Shown piece by piece: positions 16,737-25,060 of a stretch of DNA of 64,000 nucleotides; positions within the stretch are counted from its first letter, which is position 1; the number at the start of each line of letters is the position of its first letter. The notes beneath the pieces were generated by a model that worked only from the letters and a program-made list of their open reading frames with translations, had not been told where the DNA came from and did not search any database. A program made the position numbers and the translations under genes. Origin of the DNA: Prauserella flavalba (GTDB lineage Bacteria; Actinomycetota; Actinomycetes; Mycobacteriales; Pseudonocardiaceae); contig NZ_MASU01000005.1 in the NCBI RefSeq assembly GCF_003202235.1, positions 1,054,001-1,118,000 of the forward strand, given 5' to 3'.

Positions 16737-18628
16737 CGGCTGACCCGCACTCAATGGTGAAGGCGGTTTCGATGCGCGAAACGACTGCGAGCGCCGTCGC
16801 GCCGCGGCTGCGGGCGGTGCAGCCGCCCCGCTCCGCGGCCTCCCACCGCGAACGCGAGGTCATCGCCGCCTTCAGCGAGATCACCACCGAGGCCATCACC
16901 ACCACGCGGCTGGAGGACCTGCTCGGGCTGCTCGGCAAGCAGCTGTGCCACCTGCTCGGCGTCACCCGCTGCTCGGTGTACCTGCGCCACGAGGACGACC
17001 GGTTCCGCGGCGCCGCGGGCTACTGCGAGCACGAGGGCGACATCTCGGCCGCCGTGCAGACGCAGGAGGCCGGCATCCGGGGTGACCGGTTCAGCCGCGA
17101 GGTGATCGAGACGGCCGCCCCGGTGCTGATCGACGACGTGCGCAGGGACCCGCGCCCGCACCGCCGCACGATGGAGCACTGGCGGGTGCGCGCGATGCTC
17201 GGCGTGCCGCTCGTGTTCGACGGCAAGGTCATCGGTCTGATCTTCGTCGACAACGTCGAGCAGGAGCACGTCTACACCGACGAGGACGTGGCGCTCGCCG
17301 AACTGTTCGCCCGGCTCGGCGCGCTGTTCCTGCGGCAGGCGATGCTCAACGCGCACCTCAAGCGCAAGGCCGCCGAGGTGGTGCGGCAGAAGAACATGCT
17401 GGCCCACCTCGCGGACGTGCACCAGAAGCTCACCAACGCGGTGCTCGACGGCGCCAGCATCCAGACCGTGGTGACGCTGCTCGGCGAGCTGTCGGCCAAG
17501 CCGGTGGTGCTCTACAACGAGGACTTCCAGGTGCTGGCCTGGTCGGCGCCGCCGGGACTGAAGATGACGGAGCCGCCGGTGCTCGCGCCGCGGGTGCGGG
17601 AGCTGCCGTCGGTGCGCAGGACGCTCGCGGGGCTGAGCGCGAGCTGCCCCTCGGCGGTGGTGCCCAGGACGCTCGCCGTGGGGCTCGGCCGCAGGCACCT
17701 GATGTGCCGGCTCGTGATCGAGGGCCAGCCCAGCGGCTACGTCGGCATCGTGGAGGTCGGCCGCAGCCTGGAGCACCGGGACAGCAAGCTGGCCGAGCAC
17801 GGCGCGACGGTGCTCTCACTGCAGATTCTGTCCGAGCGCAGGCAGGCCGAGGCCGAGGGCCAGGCGCGCGAGGACTACCTGTCCGACCTCCTGCACAACA
17901 CGCGGGACGCCGAGCAGCTGGTGCGGCGCAGCCCGCAGTTCGGGATCGACCTCACGCGGCCCCACGTGCTCGTGCGGTTCTCGCTGGGCAAGGCCGACGG
18001 GCACGTGAGCGTGTCGGCGGGGCGCAGGCTCGTGATCCAGCAGCTCGCGGCGGCGCTGGGCGAGTCCGATCCCGCCGCGGTGAGCCTGCCCGGTGCGGTG
18101 ATCGCGCTCGTGCCGCTGGCACGCGACGCGGCGGTGCCGGAGTCGCTGCGGGACACCATCTCCGGTGTCCGCGAGGCGTTGTCGCCGGTGCTGAACATCC
18201 ACACCGCCGTGATCTCCGCCGTGTGCCGTGCTCCCGAGGACTTTCCGATGGCGCACAAGGAACTGCGCGAGGTGGAGGAGCTCGCGCGCTCGTTCGACTG
18301 GGCGGGTGGGGTGCTCACGGCCGACGAGCTCGGGCTGTTCCGCGTGGTCGCCGCGAGCGGGCGCGTCAAGGAGGCCGTGCACTTCGCCCACGGGTTCATC
18401 GGCCCGCTGCGCGCCGAGGACGACGGCACCCTGCTCAGCACCTGGCGCGCGTTCGTCCGCGCCGAGGGCAAGGTGCAGGCCACGGCCACGGAGCTGGGAG
18501 TGCACGAGAACACCATCCGCTACCGGCTGGGCAAGATCCGCAAGCTCGTGCAGCGGGACCCCGCGACGCTCGACTGCCTGTTGCAGGCGCGGCTGGCGTT
18601 CCAGATCCTGGATCTCGCCGGCTGGTAA
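16733..18628 (+). CDS. GAF-domain PucR/CdaR-type transcriptional regulator
   Basis: A 631-residue regulator with an N-terminal GAF domain (about residues 40-205, containing DVRRDPRPHRRTMEHW and MLGVPLVFDGKVIGLIFVDN), a middle CdaR/GGDEF-like domain, and a C-terminal PucR helix-turn-helix (HENTIRYRLGKIRKL, about 590-605). The GTG start overlaps the ribBA stop (GTGA). It is the probable pathway-specific activator; the palindrome CGTTGT-N8-ACAACG just after the gene and ahead of two other units in the cluster is its candidate binding site (inference). Confidence 0.92.
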   Translation: MTADPHSMVKAVSMRETTASAVAPRLRAVQPPRSAASHREREVIAAFSEITTEAITTTRLEDLLGLLGKQLCHLLGVTRCSVYLRHEDDRFRGAAGYCEHEGDISAAVQTQEAGIRGDRFSREVIETAAPVLIDDVRRDPRPHRRTMEHWRVRAMLGVPLVFDGKVIGLIFVDNVEQEHVYTDEDVALAELFARLGALFLRQAMLNAHLKRKAAEVVRQKNMLAHLADVHQKLTNAVLDGASIQTVVTLLGELSAKPVVLYNEDFQVLAWSAPPGLKMTEPPVLAPRVRELPSVRRTLAGLSASCPSAVVPRTLAVGLGRRHLMCRLVIEGQPSGYVGIVEVGRSLEHRDSKLAEHGATVLSLQILSERRQAEAEGQAREDYLSDLLHNTRDAEQLVRRSPQFGIDLTRPHVLVRFSLGKADGHVSVSAGRRLVIQQLAAALGESDPAAVSLPGAVIALVPLARDAAVPESLRDTISGVREALSPVLNIHTAVISAVCRAPEDFPMAHKELREVEELARSFDWAGGVLTADELGLFRVVAASGRVKEAVHFAHGFIGPLRAEDDGTLLSTWRAFVRAEGKVQATATELGVHENTIRYRLGKIRKLVQRDPATLDCLLQARLAFQILDLAGW

Positions 18629-18630
18629 GC

Positions 18631-18650
18631 CGTTGTGGCGGCCGACAACG
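18631..18650 (+). promoter_or_regulatory. PucR-type operator candidate ahead of SDR
   Basis: Perfect inverted repeat CGTTGT-GGCGGCCG-ACAACG, 3 bases after the regulator stop and 87 bases before the SDR start. It matches the site at 13214 in 17 of 21 positions. Distance from motif to start codon (107 bases) is close to that at 13214 (117). Confidence 0.55.
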
Positions 18651-18737
18651 GGCCGCCGCGCGGTCCCTGTACGGCCACCGCTCCACGGGATTGACTCGGG
18701 ACAGCACTGCACGGTCAGCCCCGCACGGAGGTCGAAG

Positions 18738-19487
18738 ATGCCCCTCGCCAACACCGCCATCGTCACCGGAGCCGCACAGGGAATCGGGCGCGCCACCGCC
18801 GAACGGCTCGCCGCGGACGGCCTCCACGTGGCCTGCGCGGACATCCAGGACACCGAGCGCACCGTCAAGAGCATCGAGGCGGCGGGCGGATCGGCCGAAG
18901 GCGTCACGCTGGACATCCGTTCCGCGCGGGATTGGTCGTCGGCCGTCGACGGGCTGCTGGAGCGGCACGGGCCGATCGGCTACCTCGCCAACGTCGCCGG
19001 TGTGGTCAACATGATCAGCGAGGACTCGGTCGTCGGGCTCACGGAGGAGGCGTGGGACCACGTCATCGACACCGACCTCAAAGGACCGTGGCTGGGCATG
19101 CGCGCGGTGATCCCCGGGATGATCGACAACGGCGGCGGGCGGATCGTGAACATCTCCTCGCTGGCCGCGCTGCGCGGCCTGCCGAACCTGGCGTCCTACA
19201 GCGCCGCCAAGGGTGGGGTCGCCGCGCTCACGCGGCAGGCCGCGTTCGAGTACGCCGACCGCAACATCCTCGTCAACGCCATCGCACCGGGCACGATCGA
19301 CACCCCGATCCTCGGCGACATCACTCCGGAGATGAAGCAGGCCAACGCCAACTCGCACCTCATCCGGAGGCTCGGCCGCCCCGAGGAGATCGCCTCGATG
19401 GTCGCCTACTTCTTCCGCGAGGGCTCGTTCCTGACCGGCCTGACGTACGCGGTGGACGGCGGCTGGTCGGCGAAGGGCAACTTCTAG
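18738..19487 (+). CDS. SDR family oxidoreductase
   Basis: A 249-residue classical short-chain dehydrogenase with TGAAQGIG at the cofactor site, NVAGVV, NISSLAAL and the YSAAK catalytic pair, and a C-terminal AVDGGWSAKG. The ATG at 18738 is preceded by GGAGGTCGAAG. The stop codon TAG is part of the CTAG at the left end of a 169-bp palindromic element. Likely an alcohol or 3-hydroxyacyl-CoA dehydrogenase of the upstream pathway (inference). Confidence 0.9.
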   Translation: MPLANTAIVTGAAQGIGRATAERLAADGLHVACADIQDTERTVKSIEAAGGSAEGVTLDIRSARDWSSAVDGLLERHGPIGYLANVAGVVNMISEDSVVGLTEEAWDHVIDTDLKGPWLGMRAVIPGMIDNGGGRIVNISSLAALRGLPNLASYSAAKGGVAALTRQAAFEYADRNILVNAIAPGTIDTPILGDITPEMKQANANSHLIRRLGRPEEIASMVAYFFREGSFLTGLTYAVDGGWSAKGNF

Positions 19488-19652
19488 GAGCGTGCTGAAC
19501 AACCCCGCCCGTAGCGAGCGGCGATCCAGGCGGCCGCCTCGCAAGGCGGAGGGAAGCCCTCGTACCGGGTCGTACTCGGGCTTTCCGACAACGCAGCGAG
19601 GCGCCGTCTGGGCGTCGCGCAGTAGGGCAGCGGTTGTTCAGTGCGCTCCTAG
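19484..19652. mobile_element. MITE-like palindromic element at CTAG
   Basis: A 169-bp segment bounded by CTAG on both sides. Terminal inverted repeats begin GGAGCGTGCTGAACAACC (from 19487) and, read inward from the right, GGAGCGCACTGAACAACC, differing at two positions. The whole element can fold back on itself, with a central hairpin near 19554-19590 (GGGAAGCCC against GGGCTTTCC). No coding capacity for a transposase. The CTAG bounds fit insertion at CTAG with TA duplication, as for IS630-type elements (inference). Both flanking convergent genes take their TAG stop codon from these bounds, so the element may also act as a bidirectional terminator. Confidence 0.7.
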
Positions 19653-21442
19653 CGCTCCACCACCTGCGGCGGGCACGGCTCCCGGCTCAGCAGCGCGACC
19701 TGCTCACGCCGTCGCTCGCGGACGGCCCGCTGGTTGACGTACCCCTTGTCCGTGATCTCACCGGCGTCGAGGGCCGGTGGCTCCCGCAGCACGGCCACCC
19801 GGTCGACCCGCTGCGACGCGCCACCGCCCTCGGCGGCGAGCCGGGCCAGTGCCCCGGCCAGCTCCGCGCGCAGGGCGTCGTCGGGCACGCCCTCGGGGTC
19901 GCAGCGGTGCGCGTGCTCGGCGTGCAGCCACACCAGTGCGGTCACCCGGTCGCCGTTCTCCCCGCAGATCACGGCGTCGCTGAGCAGGCCGCGTGCCGCG
20001 GAGAGCAACCGGGGCCGCAGCGTGCCCACGCTGACGAACGTGCCCGTGGAGAGCTTGAAGTCCTCCGCGATCCGGCCGCGGAACACCAGCCCCGCGGCGG
20101 GATCGTCGGGCTCGGCGAGCGCGACGGCGTCGCCCGTGCGGAAGAAGCCGAACTCGTCGAAGCACTCCTCGGCGAGTTCGGGCCGCCGGTGGTAGCCGGG
20201 CGTGACGTTCGGTCCCCGCAACCGGATCTCGCGCTTCTCCCCCACCGGCACCAGCGCCACCTCCACCCCGGGCAGCGGCACTCCGAGGCAGTCGCTGCGC
20301 GTGATCGGGAAGTGGGCGGAGGTGGCGGCGGGTGAGGATTCGGTGAGTCCCCACGACGTCGTCATCCGCATCGCCGAGCCGTGTGCCGTCGCCAGGTCGG
20401 TCAGGCGGTCCCACAGCTGCTGTGGCAGCGCGGCGGCGGCGAAGAACCCGAACCGGAGGCGGCTGAGGAACGCTCGCGCGGCGTCCCGGTCGCGTTCGAG
20501 GTGCGGCAGCAGCGCCGCATATCCGGCCGGCACGTTGAAGTACAGGGTCGGCCGGGCATCCGCGAGGTTGCGGACCGTGCGCTCGACGAGCCCCGGCGCG
20601 GGGCGGCCGTCGTCGATCCACAGCGTTCCGCCGTTGCACAGCACCAGGTTCACGTTGTGGTTGCCGCCGAAGGTGTGGCTCCACGGCAGCCAGTCCAGCA
20701 GCACCGGGGGCTCGTCGGCGAGGAACGGCCACACCTGCCGCAGCTGCTGCTGGTTGGCGGCCAGCATGCCGTGGGTGTTGAGCACTCCCTTGGGGGTGCC
20801 GGTGGAGCCGGAGGTGAAGAGGATCTTCGCGATGTCCGCCCGGCCGAGTGCCGCACACCGGGCCGCGACGTCACCCGTGGGTTCGGCCGACAGCTCCTCC
20901 GGCGTCACCGCACCCTCGATCTCGCCGCTGAGGACTGGGCGGTCACCGGCGACGGCCGCCACGGCGGGTGCGAACGCCGCCTCCTCGGCGACCACGAGGC
21001 CCGGCCCGGTCAGCTCCACCATCGCCCGCAGCTTCGCGAAGTCCTTGCTCTGCAACGAGTACGCGACACTCGTCGGCACCACGGGCGCGCCGACGGTCAT
21101 GGCCGCGAGCGTCACCGCCAGGTGCAGCGTGCTGTTTCCCGACAGGATCAGCACCGGGCGATCGGCCAGTCCGTGGTCGAGCAGCCCCTGTGCGAGCCGG
21201 TCGGCGCGGGCGCGAAGCTCGCCCCAGGTGGAGCGGACCCATTCGCCGTCGCGTCCGCGTTCGGCGACGAGCAAGCGCTCCGGGTGCGCCTCGCTCCGGG
21301 CGCGGAACTCGTGCACCACGCTGATCGGGTACGCGCCGAGCGGCTCCGCCGATCGCAGGAACAACCGCCCTTCGGGGCCGGGCTCGGCCTCGATCCGCGG
21401 CGGCGCGAAGGTCGGCGCGCCCACCGTCACCTCGTCGTGCAT
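19649..21442 (-). CDS. Feruloyl-CoA synthase-like AMP-dependent acyl-CoA ligase
   Basis: A 597-residue ANL-superfamily ligase. The P-loop LFTSGSTGTPKGV, TSWGLTESSPAAT and IRLRGPNVTPGYHRR are present. The N-terminal region (LGAYPISVVHEF, VPTSVAYSLQSKDFAKLR) matches the feruloyl-CoA synthase branch, which activates ferulate-like phenylpropenoates. The ATG at 21442 was chosen because upstream sequence has no coding character. The stop codon lies in the CTAG bounding the MITE-like element. No enoyl-CoA hydratase/vanillin dehydrogenase genes are beside it, so the real substrate may be another aryl or alicyclic acid of the neighbouring pathway. Confidence 0.85.
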   Translation of the reverse strand: MHDEVTVGAPTFAPPRIEAEPGPEGRLFLRSAEPLGAYPISVVHEFRARSEAHPERLLVAERGRDGEWVRSTWGELRARADRLAQGLLDHGLADRPVLILSGNSTLHLAVTLAAMTVGAPVVPTSVAYSLQSKDFAKLRAMVELTGPGLVVAEEAAFAPAVAAVAGDRPVLSGEIEGAVTPEELSAEPTGDVAARCAALGRADIAKILFTSGSTGTPKGVLNTHGMLAANQQQLRQVWPFLADEPPVLLDWLPWSHTFGGNHNVNLVLCNGGTLWIDDGRPAPGLVERTVRNLADARPTLYFNVPAGYAALLPHLERDRDAARAFLSRLRFGFFAAAALPQQLWDRLTDLATAHGSAMRMTTSWGLTESSPAATSAHFPITRSDCLGVPLPGVEVALVPVGEKREIRLRGPNVTPGYHRRPELAEECFDEFGFFRTGDAVALAEPDDPAAGLVFRGRIAEDFKLSTGTFVSVGTLRPRLLSAARGLLSDAVICGENGDRVTALVWLHAEHAHRCDPEGVPDDALRAELAGALARLAAEGGGASQRVDRVAVLREPPALDAGEITDKGYVNQRAVRERRREQVALLSREPCPPQVVER

Positions 21443-21536
21443 GGCCTCTCCCGCGCTGGTGGGCCGCCGACGACTCAGTATGACCGAATTTAGCCGACAC
21501 GAGAAGAACTTGTAGAGTTTTATGTCGCGGGAGCCG

Positions 21537-22778
21537 TCAGGTCGTCGAAACGTCCAGCACCGCGGCCGCGTCCGTCGAGGCCACCACCTCGAAGACCACC
21601 GTCGCCCCGGACACGCCGAACTGCGCCGTACCCGCACCCATGAGCCGGATGAGCCCGCTGCCGCTCGCCATCCACACGGTGCCGTCGCTCACCGCGATGG
21701 TGAAGACGTTGCCGCGCACGGTGACGTCCTTCGGCTCGGAGACCTCGATCTGGCACGTGCCGCCCTGGCACGCGGCGACGTTCGTGCCGTTCTTCGCCTT
21801 CGGCAGCGTGGTGGTGGTCGCCGGGGCCGGCGGCTCGGCCTCGCACCGCGGGGCGAGGTGGTAGGCGTCGGCGAGTGCGGGATGCCTGCGCGCGAGGCCC
21901 GGCAACTCCTCGCCCTTCGGCTCCAGTGCCGCGACGGTGGCGGCCGCCTGGTTCGCGCGTTCCCGCAGCTGTGCGAGCGGGACGTCGTAGAGGTCCAGCG
22001 TCGAGACATCCCCCGGCAGCCGCGATCCGGCGTCCCGCAGCGCACCGACCAGCTCGTCGCGGTAGGTGTCCGCCTGGGCGATCCGGGTGTCCTTCAGCCC
22101 GGCGATCGGGTCCACAATGGACGAGAGCTGACCCGGGACCGAGGTGAGGTACGACGAGAGCTCCATGCTCTCGAACTGCGCGAAGCTCGGGTGTTTCAGC
22201 AGCTCGTCGCCCGGGGCGGGCAGCTCCGCAATCGACGAGACACCCTCGCACAGCGTGTTCGCCCACGTCACCAGCGCCCGCGTCGCCCGGGTGTCCGACT
22301 CGGGCGGGCGCTTCAGCGGCCCGCACCCTGGGGCGAGGTGGTACGACGGCGCGAGAGCCCGCGTGCGCGCGGCGAGCCTGCGCAGCGCGGGCTGCTGCTT
22401 GCCGACCTCGCCGACGAGCGCGGTGATCCGGGCCGGGTCGGCTTCCTCGGCGGGCAGCTCGTCCCGCAGCCGCTCCAGGGCCTTGACCAGCCCGCCGACG
22501 TAGCTGTCGGCCTGCTTGATCCCCGACGCTTCGAGCGTCTTCAGGCTCTCCAGTGCGGCGACCACGTCGGTGGTCACCGCCGACGTGTAGTACCCGGAGC
22601 CGGCATGCGACCGCAGCCCGTCGACGAGCTCGACGTTCGTGCACACCGTGTCGGCCCAGGCGACGAGCTCCCGGCTCGGTTCGGGGAGTTCCGGGGCTGC
22701 CGTCGGCTGCCCGCCGGTGGAGCAGCCCGCGGCGAGCAGCAGGGCGGCGGCGAGCGCGGCGGCCGGGCGAGTGCGCAT
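21537..22778 (-). CDS. Lipoprotein with internal domain duplication
   Basis: A 413-residue probable secreted lipoprotein. Signal peptide ends in the lipobox LAAGC with Cys19; the ATG at 22778 gives this signal directly, whereas a frame extension upstream adds an implausible N-terminus. Two tandem repeats each start with a W-A-D/N-T-x-C segment (VAWADTVC, VTWANTLC) and end with YHLAPxC. A Thr-rich linker (PATTTTLPK) leads to a C-terminal beta-rich domain of about 95 residues containing the pair C-x4-C. Function unknown; cell-wall or ligand-binding role possible. Confidence 0.75.
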   Translation of the reverse strand: MRTRPAAALAAALLLAAGCSTGGQPTAAPELPEPSRELVAWADTVCTNVELVDGLRSHAGSGYYTSAVTTDVVAALESLKTLEASGIKQADSYVGGLVKALERLRDELPAEEADPARITALVGEVGKQQPALRRLAARTRALAPSYHLAPGCGPLKRPPESDTRATRALVTWANTLCEGVSSIAELPAPGDELLKHPSFAQFESMELSSYLTSVPGQLSSIVDPIAGLKDTRIAQADTYRDELVGALRDAGSRLPGDVSTLDLYDVPLAQLRERANQAAATVAALEPKGEELPGLARRHPALADAYHLAPRCEAEPPAPATTTTLPKAKNGTNVAACQGGTCQIEVSEPKDVTVRGNVFTIAVSDGTVWMASGSGLIRLMGAGTAQFGVSGATVVFEVVASTDAAAVLDVSTT

Positions 22779-22985
22779 GAGGGTGTCCTTTCCAAGATCC
22801 TGCCCGTCGAAGCTAGCCGGGCGGGACACCGGAAAAGCCCGCACTGACACCAACCTGCCACGGTTCGTCCGGTCAGGTCACGCGATCCGACGGCAACCGG
22901 TCAAACACCCACCACCGTGCCGACAGAAGGCGTTCACCGAGCGCTGCTTGGCTGTCGCAGCCAGCCACCCGTTCCTGGAGGTTCC
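22779..22985. promoter_or_regulatory. Divergent intergenic region, lipoprotein / phoD
   Basis: 207 bases without a gene. It contains GTTCACCGAGC (22932-22942), similar to one unit of the actinobacterial PHO box (GTTCACC repeats), and TCAAACACCC about 33 bases upstream that could be a degenerate partner. This would fit phosphate-starvation control of phoD but is weak on sequence alone. A TAGCTT hexamer on the minus strand (rc of 22812-22817) may serve the lipoprotein gene. Confidence 0.3.
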
Positions 22986-24581
22986 ATGACCCCGCCACGT
23001 GTCAGCTCCCCGAAATCGGTGAACAGACGAGGCTTCCTGGGGCTCGCGGGCGCCGCGGGCGCCGGTGCGGTACTGCTCGGAGCCGGGGTCGCGCCCGGCG
23101 CCGCCGCCATGCCCAGCCGTCGCCTGACCGACCCCTTCCAGCTCGGCGTCGCCTCGGGCGACCCGCTGCCGGACTCCGTCCTGCTGTGGACCCGCCTTGC
23201 CCCCAAACCGCTCGACTACGACGGTGGCATGCCCGGCCGCCCCGTGGCGGTGCAGTGGGAGATCGCGCTCGACGAGCGGTTCACGAAGGTCGTCCAGCGC
23301 GGCACCGAGACCGCCGTGCCCGAGGAAGCCCACACCGTACACGCCGACGTGCGCGGCCTGCGGCCCCACCACGAGTACTACTACCGCTTCCGCGTCGGTG
23401 ACGAGATCTCGCCCGCCGCCCGCACCCGCACCGCCCCGGCACCCGGCACCGCCCCCGCCGTCGACTTCGCGTTCGCGTCGTGCTCCAACTGGGAGATGGG
23501 CTACTTCACCGCCTACCGGCACATGGCCGAGGAGCGGCCGGACGTGGTCTTCCACCTCGGCGACTACCTCTACGAGTACGCGGCCGGGGTCAACGGCGAC
23601 GTGCGCACGCACATCGGCAACGAGATGAACACGCTCGACGAGTACCGCCAGCGCCACGCCCAGTACAAGACGGACGCGGACCTGCAGCTGGTGCACTCGG
23701 TGGCCCCGTTCATCGTCACCTGGGACGACCACGAGACCGACAACAACTACGCCGACCTGAGCCCGGAGAACCGCGACCCGGCGCAGGGCAACGACACCAC
23801 CGCGAACTTCGCGGCCCGGCGCAAAGCCGCCTACCAGGCGTACTGGGAGCACATGCCGCTGCGCCGGTTCCGCAAGCCCGTGGACACCCACCTGCCGCTG
23901 TACCGCCGCTTCGAGTTCGGCGCCACGGCGACGTTCAGCGTCCTGGACAGCCGCCAGTACCGCACCGACCAGCCGTACGGCGACCGCTGGCAGGTCTCCG
24001 GCCCGGACCAGTGGGATCCGAAGGCCACCATCCTCGGCGACGAGCAGCACGCCTGGCTGGAGCGGAGCCTCTCGCGGTCACGCTCCGCCTGGAACGTGGT
24101 GCCGCAGCAGATCTACTTCGCCAACTGGGACCAGGTCGCAGGCAACGACGACGGCGGGTACAACGACGGCTGGGACGGCTACCGCGTCTCGCGGGACCGC
24201 GTCCTCGGCTATGTCGAGGAGCGCGGCATCGACAACTTCGTGGTGCTGACCGGTGACGTGCACTCCAACTGGACCAACGATCTGCGCCGGGACTTCGAGC
24301 GCCCGGAGACCCCGTTGCTGGGCAGCGAGTTCGTGTGCACGTCGATCACGTCCAACGGCGACGGCACCGCCTCCACCGACCCCGGCCAGCTGGTGTGGGA
24401 CGAGAACCCGCACACGAAGTACTACAGCAACCGCAGGGGCTACGTGCACTGCCATGTGTCGAAGGACCGCTACGTCGCCGACTACCGCGTGGTCGACTAC
24501 GTCACGCGACCCGACGCCCCGCTCCGCACCGACCGCTCGTTCGCGATCGAGTCGGGCGTGCCAGGGGTCCAGCCGCTCTGA
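22986..24581 (+). CDS. phoD: Alkaline phosphatase D (PhoD family), Tat-exported
   Basis: A 531-residue secreted phosphodiesterase/phosphatase using Ca/Fe metals. The N-terminus has a twin-arginine signal (RRGFLGL, residues 14-20) followed by a hydrophobic Ala/Gly stretch. The PhoD N-domain FQLGVASGDP is followed by metal-site motifs FASCSNW, HLGDYLYEY, TWDDHETDNNY and LTGDVHSNW. It releases phosphate from organic phosphate or teichoic-acid-like polymers outside the cell. The strong TTCCTGGAGGTTCC leader gives the ribosome site for ATG 22986. Confidence 0.95.
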   Translation: MTPPRVSSPKSVNRRGFLGLAGAAGAGAVLLGAGVAPGAAAMPSRRLTDPFQLGVASGDPLPDSVLLWTRLAPKPLDYDGGMPGRPVAVQWEIALDERFTKVVQRGTETAVPEEAHTVHADVRGLRPHHEYYYRFRVGDEISPAARTRTAPAPGTAPAVDFAFASCSNWEMGYFTAYRHMAEERPDVVFHLGDYLYEYAAGVNGDVRTHIGNEMNTLDEYRQRHAQYKTDADLQLVHSVAPFIVTWDDHETDNNYADLSPENRDPAQGNDTTANFAARRKAAYQAYWEHMPLRRFRKPVDTHLPLYRRFEFGATATFSVLDSRQYRTDQPYGDRWQVSGPDQWDPKATILGDEQHAWLERSLSRSRSAWNVVPQQIYFANWDQVAGNDDGGYNDGWDGYRVSRDRVLGYVEERGIDNFVVLTGDVHSNWTNDLRRDFERPETPLLGSEFVCTSITSNGDGTASTDPGQLVWDENPHTKYYSNRRGYVHCHVSKDRYVADYRVVDYVTRPDAPLRTDRSFAIESGVPGVQPL

Positions 24582-24589
24582 CCGCACGC

Positions 24590-24632
24590 CCCGGCCGTGC
24601 CGTTCGGGTAGTCCTACTCAGGCGCGGCCGGG
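24590..24632 (+). terminator. Hairpin after phoD
   Basis: Arms CCCGGCCGTGC (24590-24600) and GCGCGGCCGGG (24622-24632) pair at 10 of 11 positions. The loop holds a second small palindrome GTAGTCCTAC (24608-24617), which could alternatively be part of the promoter of the next small gene. Confidence 0.45.
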
Positions 24633-24655
24633 ACCGGCCAGTGCACCCTGAGGGC

Positions 24656-24982
24656 ATGACCGAACCCGCAGGCGGCAGCGGGAGCCGCTTCGGCCCGGCC
24701 CTCGCGGGCTTCCTGGTGCCCCTCGTGCTGCTTGCCCTGGTGGTGCTCGGCTTCCAGCAGCGGCTGCTCTGGGACCTCGGCTGGCGCGGTGGCGAGTACG
24801 CACAGGTGTTCCTCGGCGTCGTGTTCGTCTCGGTCGTGGCGGGGACCGTGCTGCGAGCGGCCCGGCCTCGCCCGCCGTGGCGGTCGTTCGGCACCGGCCT
24901 GGTCCTGGCGGGCACGCTCGGCGCCGTGGGCGCCGCCGTGGTGATCGTGGCGATCCTGAACGCGCTGTCGCGGATGTACTGA
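24656..24982 (+). CDS. Small integral membrane protein
   Basis: A 108-residue protein with three predicted membrane segments (about residues 12-33, 45-63 and 78-103) and short polar loops (residues 34-44 QRLLWDLGWRG and 66-75 RAARPRPPWR). No domain recognised. The ATG at 24656 is preceded by CCTGAGGGC, a weak ribosome site. Same strand as phoD but separated by a hairpin. Confidence 0.6.
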   Translation: MTEPAGGSGSRFGPALAGFLVPLVLLALVVLGFQQRLLWDLGWRGGEYAQVFLGVVFVSVVAGTVLRAARPRPPWRSFGTGLVLAGTLGAVGAAVVIVAILNALSRMY

Positions 24983-25031
24983 CGCCTGTCCGGCACGCCC
25001 GGAATGTGCCGACGGCCACAACACTTGGATG

Positions 25032-25050
25032 TTAGGCAAGGCTGTCTTTA
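25032..25050 (+). promoter_or_regulatory. IdeR/DmdR1-like iron box
   Basis: TTAGGCAAGGCTGTCTTTA agrees with the IdeR/DmdR1 consensus (TTAGGTAAGGCTAACCTAA form) at about 14 of 19 positions and lies 11 bases before the GTG start of the siderophore ABC operon. Iron-dependent repression of uptake genes is the expected role. Confidence 0.55.
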
Positions 25051-25060
25051 CTGTGTGCCT

